Shown here: piece after piece, positions 7,135-15,835 of the stretch
Layout of the letters: the number at the start of each line of letters is the position of its first letter
How positions within the stretch are numbered: position 1 is the first letter of the stretch
Origin: Clostridioides difficile_D
GTDB lineage: Bacteria; Bacillota; Clostridia; Peptostreptococcales; Peptostreptococcaceae
Direction: 5' to 3'
DNA: 64,000 nucleotides
Assembly: GCA_945861085.1 (NCBI GenBank)
Contig: OX244046.1
Span: forward strand, 1,488,001 to 1,552,000
Translations under genes and position numbers: made by a program
The notes under the pieces: generated by a model
What the model was told of the DNA's origin: nothing
The model's database searches: none
The model's input: only the letters and a program-made list of their open reading frames with translations

Positions 7135-7920
7135 TTGATTGTAAAAATAGATAATACTTTGGAAAAAGAATTTTGGCAATATGTATCACATGAAGAAAGT
7201 TTAAACTTATTCATAATTGGATATGTTGAAAACTATGGATTTAGTTCTCACTCTCAAGATATATGGTCTCAAATGAAAGGAGGAAATATAACTTCTATAG
7301 TATTAAAGAATAAGTCAACACTTATAATTTATAGTCTAAAAAATGATTTTGATATAGAAGAACTGAAGAATCATATAAAAAGTTTGGATGTAGAAAGTAT
7401 AAGTGGAAAAAAGTGTGTAATAGATAGGCTGACAAGTAAATACAAAGATTTTTATGAAAAACTAGATAATAAATTTTGTATATTGAAAGAAATAAAAGAA
7501 ATAGATTTCTCTAACATGAAGGAGTATAAAATAGAAAATGCTAAGGAAAATGATATTGATGAAATAGGGAAGCTTTTAAATAGCTCAGACTATAAAGTAA
7601 GTCAAAATTACATAGAAGAAAGAAAAGAGCATCTAAAAGAAGGAAATGCAAGAGCATATTTTATTAAAAATAATGATACTATGATTAGCACTGTGTCAAC
7701 TGGTATGGAAACTAGTTTTTTGGCAATGATAGTATCTGTAAGTACAGATAAAAGATACAGGGGAAAAGGACTTGCAAGTTATATGGTTTACAATTTAAGT
7801 AAAGAATTGTTGTTGGAAGGAAAGTTTCCATGTCTTTTTTATAACAATGATATAGCAGGTAAAATATATCACAATATAGGATATAAAGAGATAAATGAAT
7901 GGACAATACTTTTTAAATAA
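7135..7920 (+). CDS. GNAT-family N-acetyltransferase
   Basis: The protein has 261 residues and starts at a TTG preceded by AAAGGAGG. The C-terminal ~130 residues form a GNAT fold with the acetyl-CoA loop RGKGLASYMVYNLSKELL (about residues 206-223) and the following strand FPCLFYNNDIAGKIYHNIGY typical of the last GNAT helices. The N-terminal ~115 residues form a separate alpha/beta domain seen in two-domain GNAT proteins. The acetyl acceptor cannot be predicted. The gene stands alone between a microprotein gene and a convergent deacetylase, sharing a two-way terminator with the latter. Confidence 0.85.
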   Translation: MIVKIDNTLEKEFWQYVSHEESLNLFIIGYVENYGFSSHSQDIWSQMKGGNITSIVLKNKSTLIIYSLKNDFDIEELKNHIKSLDVESISGKKCVIDRLTSKYKDFYEKLDNKFCILKEIKEIDFSNMKEYKIENAKENDIDEIGKLLNSSDYKVSQNYIEERKEHLKEGNARAYFIKNNDTMISTVSTGMETSFLAMIVSVSTDKRYRGKGLASYMVYNLSKELLLEGKFPCLFYNNDIAGKIYHNIGYKEINEWTILFK

Positions 7921-7933
7921 TTATAAAAAGTAA

Positions 7934-8004
7934 AAAACTCCATTAAGAATTAAAGTATTTATAAATAACTGTATTTTTACTATAATTCATGATGGAGTTT
8001 TATT
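7934..8004. terminator. Two-way terminator between the acetyltransferase and pdaA
   Basis: The outer stem AAAACTCCAT / ATGGAGTTTT continues inward after a small internal loop. T-tracts occur on both strands. Confidence 0.75.
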
Positions 8005-8016
8005 TAATTTATAATA

Positions 8017-8841
8017 TTATTTTTTATTACTTAAATAATCAAGAGTTTTAAGTTTATAACCTTCCTTTTCCCAATGTGTAAGCACCTCATCCAATATTTC
8101 AGTATTTGTTGATGAATTTGGATGTAGTAGAACTATTGCACCAGGATGTGTTCTTGAATAAATTTTATCTTTGGCAAATTCATGAGTAGGCTGTTTCTTT
8201 TCATACCAATCTACATAGGCAAAACTCCAGAATATTGATTTATATCCTAAATCTTGTGTATATTTTAAAGATTGTTCACTAAATTTACCCATTGGTGGTC
8301 TAAAATATTTAGGCATTTCTTTTCCAGTAACATCTTTGTATGCTTTTTCTACACTTGTAATTTCTTCTTTGAATTTTTCAAAATCTGTAATACCTGCCAT
8401 TGATGGGTGGCTTTTTGAATGATTACAAACTAAATGTCCTTCTTTTTCCATACGCTTTATTAAATCTGGATTACTTTTTATATAACTTTCAACTACGAAA
8501 AACTGTGCTTTAGCATTGTGTTTTTTAAGTGTATCTAATAATTTTGGAGTATTTCCGCTTTCGTATCCAGCATCAAATGATAGATATATAACTTTTTCAT
8601 TAGGATTTCCTACATAATACCCATCATATTTTTTGAAAAAATCTGCTTCTTTTATAGGAGATGGCTGTTTACCATCTTCTCTAGGGTTAAAATACCAATC
8701 ATATTCATGTGTATCTAGTGTCGGGTTAGAAATCTGAGTTTTTGTTTTATCTAATGATTTAAAATTTATACTAGCAATTCCAAAAAGTATTAGAGCAAAT
8801 GTTCCTATCATAATGTATTTTTTTAGGCTATCTTTTTTCAC
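8017..8841 (-). CDS. pdaA: PdaA-type polysaccharide deacetylase (muramic-delta-lactam synthesis)
   Basis: The protein has 274 residues. A membrane anchor or signal segment lies at 9-27 and a NodB deacetylase domain at about 80-270. Motif 1 is LSFDAGYESGNT (Asp90, with Ala91 in place of the second metal-binding Asp), motif 2 is HSKSHPS (His141, His145), and motif 3 is RPPMGKFS. Loss of the second Asp of motif 1 is typical of the PdaA subgroup, which deacetylates muramic acid so that muramic-delta-lactam forms in the spore cortex. The family and position match the enzyme described in C. difficile as PdaA1 (from memory). It probably acts outside the membrane during sporulation. Confidence 0.88.
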   Translation of the reverse strand: MKKDSLKKYIMIGTFALILFGIASINFKSLDKTKTQISNPTLDTHEYDWYFNPREDGKQPSPIKEADFFKKYDGYYVGNPNEKVIYLSFDAGYESGNTPKLLDTLKKHNAKAQFFVVESYIKSNPDLIKRMEKEGHLVCNHSKSHPSMAGITDFEKFKEEITSVEKAYKDVTGKEMPKYFRPPMGKFSEQSLKYTQDLGYKSIFWSFAYVDWYEKKQPTHEFAKDKIYSRTHPGAIVLLHPNSSTNTEILDEVLTHWEKEGYKLKTLDYLSNKK

Positions 8842-9063
8842 AATTTCACCTCTTATTTAAAATTTAAAGTGTATTTCTTACAATATAGTTTGAATATTTA
8901 TAGTTAAAAATATTCATATATACAAATAATAAATTAAATAAGTTTATTGTAAGATGTATAAAATTAATATTAATTATCTTAAATAAAGTATATATAAATG
9001 ATAAAATATAAAGAGCAATCATTGTAAATAAGTTAGGCTGGTTTAACTTGAAGGGATATAAAA

Positions 9064-12000
9064 ATGGATAATATAATAAGTGTATTGAATAATGTTGTGT
9101 TTTTAGATATAGAAGTTAGTGGATTAGATTATTTAAATTCAGAAATTTTAGAAGTTGGAGCCGTTAAGGTTAAAGATTGGAAAGTAGATACATATCAATC
9201 ATTAATAAAAAATAAATCTGAGGTACCTATAGAAGTATTCTCAATATGTAGAAATTTAGATAAAAATGATTTAGAAATAGCTAATGAAATAGAAAAAGTA
9301 GAAGATAGACTTATAAATTTTGTAGAAGATAGCTTGATTATATGTCATGATTTAAGTTTGAAAAAAAAGTTTTTTGAATATCATATGCCAAAGTTAAAAA
9401 ACAAATTTATTGATTCAATTGAATTAGCAGTTATTTTAGAACCATATCATAAAGATTATAGCTTAGAATACTTAAAAAATACTTTAACAAATTGTAATTC
9501 TAAAGTGAAAAATAGGGCTTTATCAGATGCTATTGATATAATAAATGTTGTAAATTGCCTTCTAGTAAGATTTAATAGTTATGAAAAAACTACTTTAGAG
9601 CCATTAAGCTTTAAAATAAATTCATATCTTAAAAAATTTAATCTCCCAACATGGGAGTGGAGTAAATTTTTAGAGGAGGCAAATTATGATTTATCAAACA
9701 ATATAAATGTTAAAAAAGAATACAAGAGATTTAATTCAAAAGAAGAAAGTAAAAAAGAAAAAGAAACCTTAAAACTTTTAAATGAAGAAGAAAAAAATTA
9801 TGAAGAATTATTAAAATATAAAACTATCTGGGAGAATAAAGAAGGATTTACATATGAGTATAGACCTGGTCAATATGAGCTTTCTAAAACAATAAGGGAG
9901 TTGTTTAGAAATAGTGAATATGAAGAAAAAATTGCGTGTATAGAAGCTCCAACTGGTATAGGTAAAAGTGTAGGATATTTATTGCCTGCTATATTAGAAT
10001 CTAGAATTAATAAAAAAAGATTACTAATTTCTACTGATACAAAGGAGTTGCAGATACAATTAATAAATAAAGATATTCCAAATGTGTTAGATTCTTTGGG
10101 GCTAAATGGAAAAGTAAGTTATGGGTATATAAAAGGTAAAAATAATTATATTTGTATAGATAGACTGGAAACATATATAGCAGATTATGAATCTCAAAAC
10201 CCCACTAAAGGAGAAATATTATCTTTAATATTTTTAGAGAGGTTAGTTGAAGGTGGTAAATATGGAGATATAGAAGAGATAAATTATTGGGTGTTGGATA
10301 ATTTTAAGGAAATAAGTATTCATTTAAGAAACATAAGTTGTGACCCAAATATGTGCAGACCTAAAAAATGTAAAAAGGATTGTTTATATAAAAATAGAAT
10401 AGAAGAATTGAAAGATGAACATATAACAGTAGTAAATCACTCACTATTAGCTAAATGGCCATATAAAGATGAAAAACCTTTAGAAAATATAATAGTAGAT
10501 GAAGCACATAATCTGACTGAAAAGGGATATGATTTTTTTTCAAGTATTGTAAATTCAAAGTCTTTAAGGTATTTATTACAAGAAATTTATCCTTACGAGT
10601 TTATTCAAAATAGTAGCTTCATATATAAAAAATACAGTAGAAATATGAGGAAAATAAAGGCTTTTGACAAATTTTATAACGTATTAAAAATTGAAAGAAA
10701 AGATAAACAAAAAATTGCAAGAAGTATAAATCTTATTCTTGAAGAGATAGATTCAATATTGAACTTTGGCAGTTGTAATGAATATAATAGTGTGAGTAAT
10801 TATAATTTGAGATGGGAACTGAATTTGCAAATAGATGAAATTGCGGGAAAATTGAAGAAAGATGGTGTGGATACTGAAATAAGCTATAGAGTTTATAGTG
10901 AAAAGATAAAGTTAAGTTGTGAAAAAATAATGAAAAATTTAGTTTCAATAATAATAACAATTTATAGGAACATTGATGATGACAGTATAGATAAAGAAGC
11001 AGATATATATAAATTTGGAAAGGCAAAGACAAGAGATTTAGAGGATATAAAGATTATCTTTGAAATCTTTTTAGAATATGATGAAAAGGATGATTATGCA
11101 AGGATAGTTGAAATTGATAAGAATTATAATGATTTTGAATTTCGAGTAGTACCATTAAAAATAGCGGATTTGTTTGAAGAAAATATTTTATCTCAATTAG
11201 AAAAAGGAATATTTTTGTCTGCGACTTTAAGTTTATCTGAAAATATGTCTTATTTTAAAAGTACATTAGGAATAAATAGGGTTAAGAATGTAGAAAAGAT
11301 TATAGAACCAATTTTTGATTATAAAAATAGGGTTTCTGTAGTTGCATTTTCTGACATCTGTGAGTACAGAAATTCTGAATTTCCAAATGAAATGAGTAAA
11401 ATTATATCTAATATATCACAGATTACAGAAGGTCATACCTTGGCTCTTTTTAATAGTAAAGATAGACAAGAAAAGACTTATGAAATATTGAAAAAATATT
11501 TACATGGTTTTAACTTAGAAATTTATGCTGATAAAAAGGGTATTAGGCATCTTAATGATTTGAGTAGAAAATGTGTAGTACTTGGTTCAAAAGGATGTTT
11601 TGAGGGTGTAGATATTCCAGGAGATGGTTTGGTATGTGTAACTTTAGACAAGCTTCCAAATCTAAATCCTAAAGACCCTTTGTATTTTACTATAATGAAG
11701 AAGTATAATATAGATTACTATACTATGAATTATCCTCAAATGACTATAAAGGTAAAGCAAGCTATGGGGAGAATTTTAAGAAGTAAATATGACTATGGAT
11801 GTTTTGTGATTTTTGATGTAGGAACTAATATAAGTGTGCTGAAGAGATTAGAGAAAGATTTACATGGTTGTAAAATTTCAAAGGTGAATAGCAATGAGTT
11901 TTATACTTATATAAAGCAACATTTCAATAAATCTAGAAGTCTAATACTAAAATCTGTTATATTCGATACTGTAAAAGCGTTGAATGTTGATGCTAAAATA

Positions 12001-12183
12001 GATAACAATGATGTTGATAAGGATATTATAAGAAAAGATATGAATGAAAATATAAGACAAAGAGCTGTAAAAGGAGAAGTGTATCATATAGATATTGTAA
12101 ACAAAGATATGAAAGTAAAATATTTTGATAGAAACTATCTAATAAATTTAGATATATTTATGAGAGAAGAACATAAAAACTAA
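9064..12183 (+). CDS. dinG: DinG-type helicase with N-terminal exonuclease domain
   Basis: The protein has 1,039 residues. Residues 10-170 form a DnaQ-like 3'-5' exonuclease domain (FLDIEVSGLD with Asp15 and Glu17, ICHDLSLKKKFFE, and LSDAIDI). The helicase has Walker A EAPTGIGKS near residue 300, an iron-sulfur cysteine group (SCDPNMCRPKKCKKDC), a DEAH box VDEAHNL, FLSATLS and the motif VI stretch QAMGRILRS. XPD/DinG helicases unwind 5'-3' and resolve R-loops or other structures in DNA repair. The fused exonuclease is usual in Firmicutes. It is followed at once by a ribonuclease H gene, which supports a joint role in removing RNA-DNA hybrids. Confidence 0.93.
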   Translation: MDNIISVLNNVVFLDIEVSGLDYLNSEILEVGAVKVKDWKVDTYQSLIKNKSEVPIEVFSICRNLDKNDLEIANEIEKVEDRLINFVEDSLIICHDLSLKKKFFEYHMPKLKNKFIDSIELAVILEPYHKDYSLEYLKNTLTNCNSKVKNRALSDAIDIINVVNCLLVRFNSYEKTTLEPLSFKINSYLKKFNLPTWEWSKFLEEANYDLSNNINVKKEYKRFNSKEESKKEKETLKLLNEEEKNYEELLKYKTIWENKEGFTYEYRPGQYELSKTIRELFRNSEYEEKIACIEAPTGIGKSVGYLLPAILESRINKKRLLISTDTKELQIQLINKDIPNVLDSLGLNGKVSYGYIKGKNNYICIDRLETYIADYESQNPTKGEILSLIFLERLVEGGKYGDIEEINYWVLDNFKEISIHLRNISCDPNMCRPKKCKKDCLYKNRIEELKDEHITVVNHSLLAKWPYKDEKPLENIIVDEAHNLTEKGYDFFSSIVNSKSLRYLLQEIYPYEFIQNSSFIYKKYSRNMRKIKAFDKFYNVLKIERKDKQKIARSINLILEEIDSILNFGSCNEYNSVSNYNLRWELNLQIDEIAGKLKKDGVDTEISYRVYSEKIKLSCEKIMKNLVSIIITIYRNIDDDSIDKEADIYKFGKAKTRDLEDIKIIFEIFLEYDEKDDYARIVEIDKNYNDFEFRVVPLKIADLFEENILSQLEKGIFLSATLSLSENMSYFKSTLGINRVKNVEKIIEPIFDYKNRVSVVAFSDICEYRNSEFPNEMSKIISNISQITEGHTLALFNSKDRQEKTYEILKKYLHGFNLEIYADKKGIRHLNDLSRKCVVLGSKGCFEGVDIPGDGLVCVTLDKLPNLNPKDPLYFTIMKKYNIDYYTMNYPQMTIKVKQAMGRILRSKYDYGCFVIFDVGTNISVLKRLEKDLHGCKISKVNSNEFYTYIKQHFNKSRSLILKSVIFDTVKALNVDAKIDNNDVDKDIIRKDMNENIRQRAVKGEVYHIDIVNKDMKVKYFDRNYLINLDIFMREEHKN

Positions 12184-12200
12184 GAGTGGGAGTGATATAT

Positions 12201-12800
12201 TTGGCAAAACAAAAGTTTTATGCCGTAAAAAAAGGTAAAAGTATAGGTGTATATAATACATGGGATGAGTGCAAAAAACAAGTAAATGGATTTTCAGGAG
12301 CTGAATATAAGAGTTTTTCTACTTTGCAAGAAGCAAAAGAATATATTTATGGGTCAGAAAAACTAAGCTTTAAAGAAGACGAGGAATTTATAGAAGCGTA
12401 TGTAGATGGAAGTTATGAACATTCAATAAAGATGTATGGCTCAGGTGTTGTAATTTTAAAAAATAATGAAGTTATAAAAACCTATAGTGAAAAAGGAAAA
12501 GAGGAAACTCTAGTAGGAATGAGAAATGTAGCTGGGGAGATAGAAGCTTCTAAGATTGCAATGCAATATTGTATTGATAATAACATTCAAAACTTGATTT
12601 TATATTTTGACTATGAAGGTATTGAAAAGTGGTGTACTGGAGTTTGGAAAACAAATAAAGAAGGGACTATAGCATATAAAAATTTCTATGACAGTATTAA
12701 GAATAAGCTTAATGTAAAATTTACAAAGGTTAAAGCACACTCTGGAAATAAGTATAATGAAGAAGCTGATAAATTAGCTAAAAAAGCTATTGGTGTATAA
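12201..12800 (+). CDS. rnhA: Ribonuclease HI with N-terminal viroplasmin (hybrid-binding) domain
   Basis: The product has about 199 residues from the TTG at 12201, preferred because GGGAG lies 8 bases upstream; a GTG at 12186 in the same frame would overlap that site. Residues 1-45 form the viroplasmin-like hybrid-binding domain (KFYAVKKGKSIGVYNTWDECKKQV), as in eukaryotic RNase H1. The RNase HI core follows with the catalytic acids in AYVDGSYE, GEIEAS and FDYEGIEKW, and AHSGNKYNEEADKLAKKA. It degrades RNA in RNA-DNA hybrids. It lies directly downstream of dinG and is probably cotranscribed. Confidence 0.93.
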   Translation: MAKQKFYAVKKGKSIGVYNTWDECKKQVNGFSGAEYKSFSTLQEAKEYIYGSEKLSFKEDEEFIEAYVDGSYEHSIKMYGSGVVILKNNEVIKTYSEKGKEETLVGMRNVAGEIEASKIAMQYCIDNNIQNLILYFDYEGIEKWCTGVWKTNKEGTIAYKNFYDSIKNKLNVKFTKVKAHSGNKYNEEADKLAKKAIGV

Positions 12801-12893
12801 TGAAAAGCTATTTATACATAGTAAGATGCTATAAGAGTATATTTAAACTCTTAACTTATAATTAAATAACTTATAATTAAATAAATTTTGATT

Positions 12894-12998
12894 AAAAAAG
12901 CAGATTGTATTATGAGAAAATAAGTATCTAATTTAGAAACAATTAATAGTAGTATTAATTAGATACAGCTTATTTAATATAATAAAATCTGCTTTTTT
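12894..12998. terminator. Long two-way hairpin between rnhA and cotE
   Basis: The outer stem AAAAAGCAGATT pairs with AATCTGCTTTTT and encloses an inner stem (AAGTATCTAATT with AATTAGATAC). It can end transcription from both sides. Confidence 0.7.
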
Positions 12999-13027
12999 AT
13001 ATAATTATAAAATTTTACTATATTCTA

Positions 13028-15157
13028 TTAGAATTGCCCATAAATACCTTCAAGTTCTTCTTTTAATACCTCAGGGTCATTTATACCAATAGACATGGTT
13101 CTAGCCAATATATTTGCCTGGTCGTAAGTTGATGTCCATGAGAATACACCACCTAGACAATTTCTAAGAACATATTGAGTTTTTAAGAATATTGATAAAG
13201 CATCATCATATGACATTGCAAAATCTCCGTCTTTAACTAAATATGGAACTTGAGCAGTATTATCAAATCTATATTCATATCCATTTTTATTTATATAATC
13301 CCTTCTAAGTTCATCATAAGTTCTTGTTATAGTAGCACCTAATCTTCCATAAAATGGTATGCCAAGAAGGATTTTCTCAGAAGGCATTCCAGCATTTTCA
13401 AGATTTCTTACCATTGCATCAACACTATATCCTGGTAAAGATAAGTCAGAATCAAAAAGGTTTGCTTGATGTTTTCTACCATTTGCTCCTGTTTCACCTG
13501 CTGTAAAATCATAGCTCATAAGATTGAAATAATCTATTATTGGAGCTATTTTATCTATTTCAGCACTCGAATTTATATATCCTCTATCTCCTGTTCCAGC
13601 TACACTAAGCCATTTGTCATCTCCTATAACGTCTCTTATGGCAGTTAGTAAAAGTGTAAAGTTTTCTCTATCTTGAGGTCTTGATGTTATCCCAGATGCA
13701 CTACTTCCAGGATATTCCCAGTCTATATCCACTCCATCTAAAGCGTATTCATTTATCATCTGATTAACCTGTCTTGCAAAATTGTACCTAGATGTAGGAG
13801 TTAATGCTGCATCAGAGAAGCCTTCAGCTCCCCAACCTCCAATAGCTACAATTACTTGTAAACTAGGTTTTTCACCTTTAAGAGCAAGTAATTGATTTAA
13901 AAATCTAGGATAAGGAATAAACAAATTGCCAGACTGGTCTATCTCTGCAAAAGCAAAGATAACTGCATCCAATAATTGTGCATCTACATTAGTTGGGTTA
14001 CCAAGAACATATTCCGCCACAATTGGATTGATATCTGGACAGTTTACATTTTCAACTATTGGATTGTATGGGTCTGTTATTTGTGGTCTAACTAATTTTT
14101 TTGACTCTTTTAAAGTCTTCATAGCTATTTTTTTAGTATTTTTTTCACTAGTATAATCGTAGTTTTTATAATTGTGCTTATAGAAATCTTCATAACTACT
14201 ATCTTCTTTATCATAGCTAGAGCTTATTTTGTCACAAGATTTGTCTTTGTCGTAGTTATAATTTGTTTCATCACAAGATTTATCTTTAAACTTATCTTGC
14301 TTGAAGTTGTGAGCCTTGTTAGTATTTTTGTTGTGTTTTTTATCATGCTTACAATCATCTTTTATGTCAGTTTTGTGTTCTTGTTTACAGTCAAGAGCTT
14401 TGTTAGTGTAGTCATGCTGTTCATGTTCACAATTACATTCGTTCTCAATGTTTTTAGTATGTTCTGTTTTCCAGCTATAAGTATTATCAATTTTCTTGTT
14501 CAATTCTTCATGATTATAATTATCTGGTACAAAACATAAATACCAATCCATACAAGAATATTTCTTATTACAGCTGTTAACTCTATTTTTTAATTCTTTA
14601 TAGTTTTTAGGATATGGCAAAATCACTGGCATTCCAGGGAACCAATTCGCAGGAGTAACTATATTATCTCTATCACTAGTTTGAAGTGCATCTACTATTC
14701 TAAGTATTTCTGGAATATTTCTTCCTGTAGTTAGTGGATAATAAAGAATTGTTCTTAAAATTTGATTATTATCTATAATAAATACAGAACGAACAGTTGA
14801 TGTATCACTCATTGGTTTTGATATCATGCCATATAATTTGGCAATTCTCATATCTCTATCTTCTATAATAGGAAATGGAATTTCTACACCTGTAAGTAAA
14901 GAAATATTGTACATCCAAGCTAAATGTGAGCTATTGCTATCAACACTTAGACCAATTAGTTCTGTATTTCTTTTTTTAAATTCGTCATAATATTTAGCAA
15001 AACATAAAAATTCTGTAGTACAAACTGGTGTAAAATCACCAGGATGTGAAAATAAAACAATCCAATTACCTTTATAATCAGAGAGTCTAATAGAGCCGTT
15101 TGTTGTATTGGCTTTAAAATCAGGAGCCTTTGATCCTAAACTTGGCAAATTTGGCAT
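13028..15157 (-). CDS. cotE: Spore coat protein CotE: peroxiredoxin-chitinase fusion
   Basis: The product has about 709 residues from the ATG at 15157, which has GGGGTG 6 bases upstream; a GTG three codons earlier would give 712. Residues 1-215 form a 1-Cys peroxiredoxin (HPGDFTPVCTTEFL, catalytic Cys near residue 47). Residues about 235-345 are a low-complexity linker rich in Lys, Asp, His, Tyr and Cys. Residues about 375-705 are a GH18 chitinase with the catalytic DGVDIDWEYPG. In C. difficile this protein lies on the spore surface, where it can reduce peroxide and has been linked to mucin binding or degradation. The gene stands alone, as expected for a late sporulation gene; I could not identify a convincing sigma-K promoter. 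Confidence 0.96.
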   Translation of the reverse strand: MPNLPSLGSKAPDFKANTTNGSIRLSDYKGNWIVLFSHPGDFTPVCTTEFLCFAKYYDEFKKRNTELIGLSVDSNSSHLAWMYNISLLTGVEIPFPIIEDRDMRIAKLYGMISKPMSDTSTVRSVFIIDNNQILRTILYYPLTTGRNIPEILRIVDALQTSDRDNIVTPANWFPGMPVILPYPKNYKELKNRVNSCNKKYSCMDWYLCFVPDNYNHEELNKKIDNTYSWKTEHTKNIENECNCEHEQHDYTNKALDCKQEHKTDIKDDCKHDKKHNKNTNKAHNFKQDKFKDKSCDETNYNYDKDKSCDKISSSYDKEDSSYEDFYKHNYKNYDYTSEKNTKKIAMKTLKESKKLVRPQITDPYNPIVENVNCPDINPIVAEYVLGNPTNVDAQLLDAVIFAFAEIDQSGNLFIPYPRFLNQLLALKGEKPSLQVIVAIGGWGAEGFSDAALTPTSRYNFARQVNQMINEYALDGVDIDWEYPGSSASGITSRPQDRENFTLLLTAIRDVIGDDKWLSVAGTGDRGYINSSAEIDKIAPIIDYFNLMSYDFTAGETGANGRKHQANLFDSDLSLPGYSVDAMVRNLENAGMPSEKILLGIPFYGRLGATITRTYDELRRDYINKNGYEYRFDNTAQVPYLVKDGDFAMSYDDALSIFLKTQYVLRNCLGGVFSWTSTYDQANILARTMSIGINDPEVLKEELEGIYGQF

Positions 15158-15388
15158 GTAAATCACCCCTCAATAAATTATCATTTATTCTATTCTATTA
15201 ATTAATACATATTAGTGTTACTACTTTATTAAAAATTAAGGAATCCTTATGTCAAAAAAAGATATTTATTAAAAAGATTTAATATTTTCCTAATAAAGTG
15301 ACAATAGTAATTGCTATTTTTTTACTAATTTGGTATAGTAATGGATAAGGGGTAGTGTCAATATTAGCGATTATACGAGGTGATTGGA

Positions 15389-15670
15389 TTGAAAAAAATT
15401 CTAAGAATTTTAGTTATCTCCATGATGATATGTTTTGCAATGACTTTTGCATTAGTATTAATAAATTCAGTTATGGGAGTACATATAGGATTGGATTATT
15501 ACTTTTTGATGGGAAGCGTGCTTACAGTTTGTTTAACAATTGGAATTGTTTTATGCAATGCTAGAAAAATATTTGATAGCAAAACTATACATAAAACAAG
15601 AATGAAAAATGTCAGTGCTAATAAAAAACAAAATAGTCATTCTAGGGATATAAAAAGAAAGATATCATAA
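15389..15670 (+). CDS. Small membrane protein with two hydrophobic helices
   Basis: The product has about 93 residues from the TTG at 15389, behind GAGGTG; a GTG at 15380 is in frame but overlaps the ribosome site. Two membrane segments are visible: ILRILVISMMICFAMTFALVL (about 4-24) and YYFLMGSVLTVCLTIGIVLC (about 37-57). A basic tail follows (HKTRMKNVSANKKQN). I do not recognise a family. It lies between the divergent cotE and a membrane-anchored TPR-like protein and has its own terminator. The tail is probably cytoplasmic, by the positive-inside rule. Confidence 0.6.
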   Translation: MKKILRILVISMMICFAMTFALVLINSVMGVHIGLDYYFLMGSVLTVCLTIGIVLCNARKIFDSKTIHKTRMKNVSANKKQNSHSRDIKRKIS

Positions 15671-15720
15671 TTTATGTAAAGGAAATATTTATGTATAAAA
15701 TAATGATTGATAGGTAAAAT

Positions 15721-15755
15721 AAAAACACGATTTAACTTGTGTTTTTATTTTTTTT
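15721..15755 (+). terminator. Intrinsic terminator after the small membrane protein
   Basis: Stem AAAAACAC / GTGTTTTT with a ~10-base loop is followed by a long T-tract. Confidence 0.75.
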
Positions 15756-15835
15756 CAGGAATTATGATATAATAACCAATAAGAAATTTAGGTTACCATA
15801 AAATATAAATATTGCTAAATGGAGAGGGAACTATA

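Noticed and set aside
12894..12998. Long inverted repeat as a miniature transposable element
   Set aside because: It lies exactly between convergent genes, ends in T-tracts on both strands and lacks target-site duplications, so a two-way terminator explains it.
14174..14539. Hydrophobic 121-codon plus-strand frame resembling a membrane protein
   Set aside because: It is opposite the Lys/Asp-rich linker of cotE, whose codons read as hydrophobic residues on the other strand.
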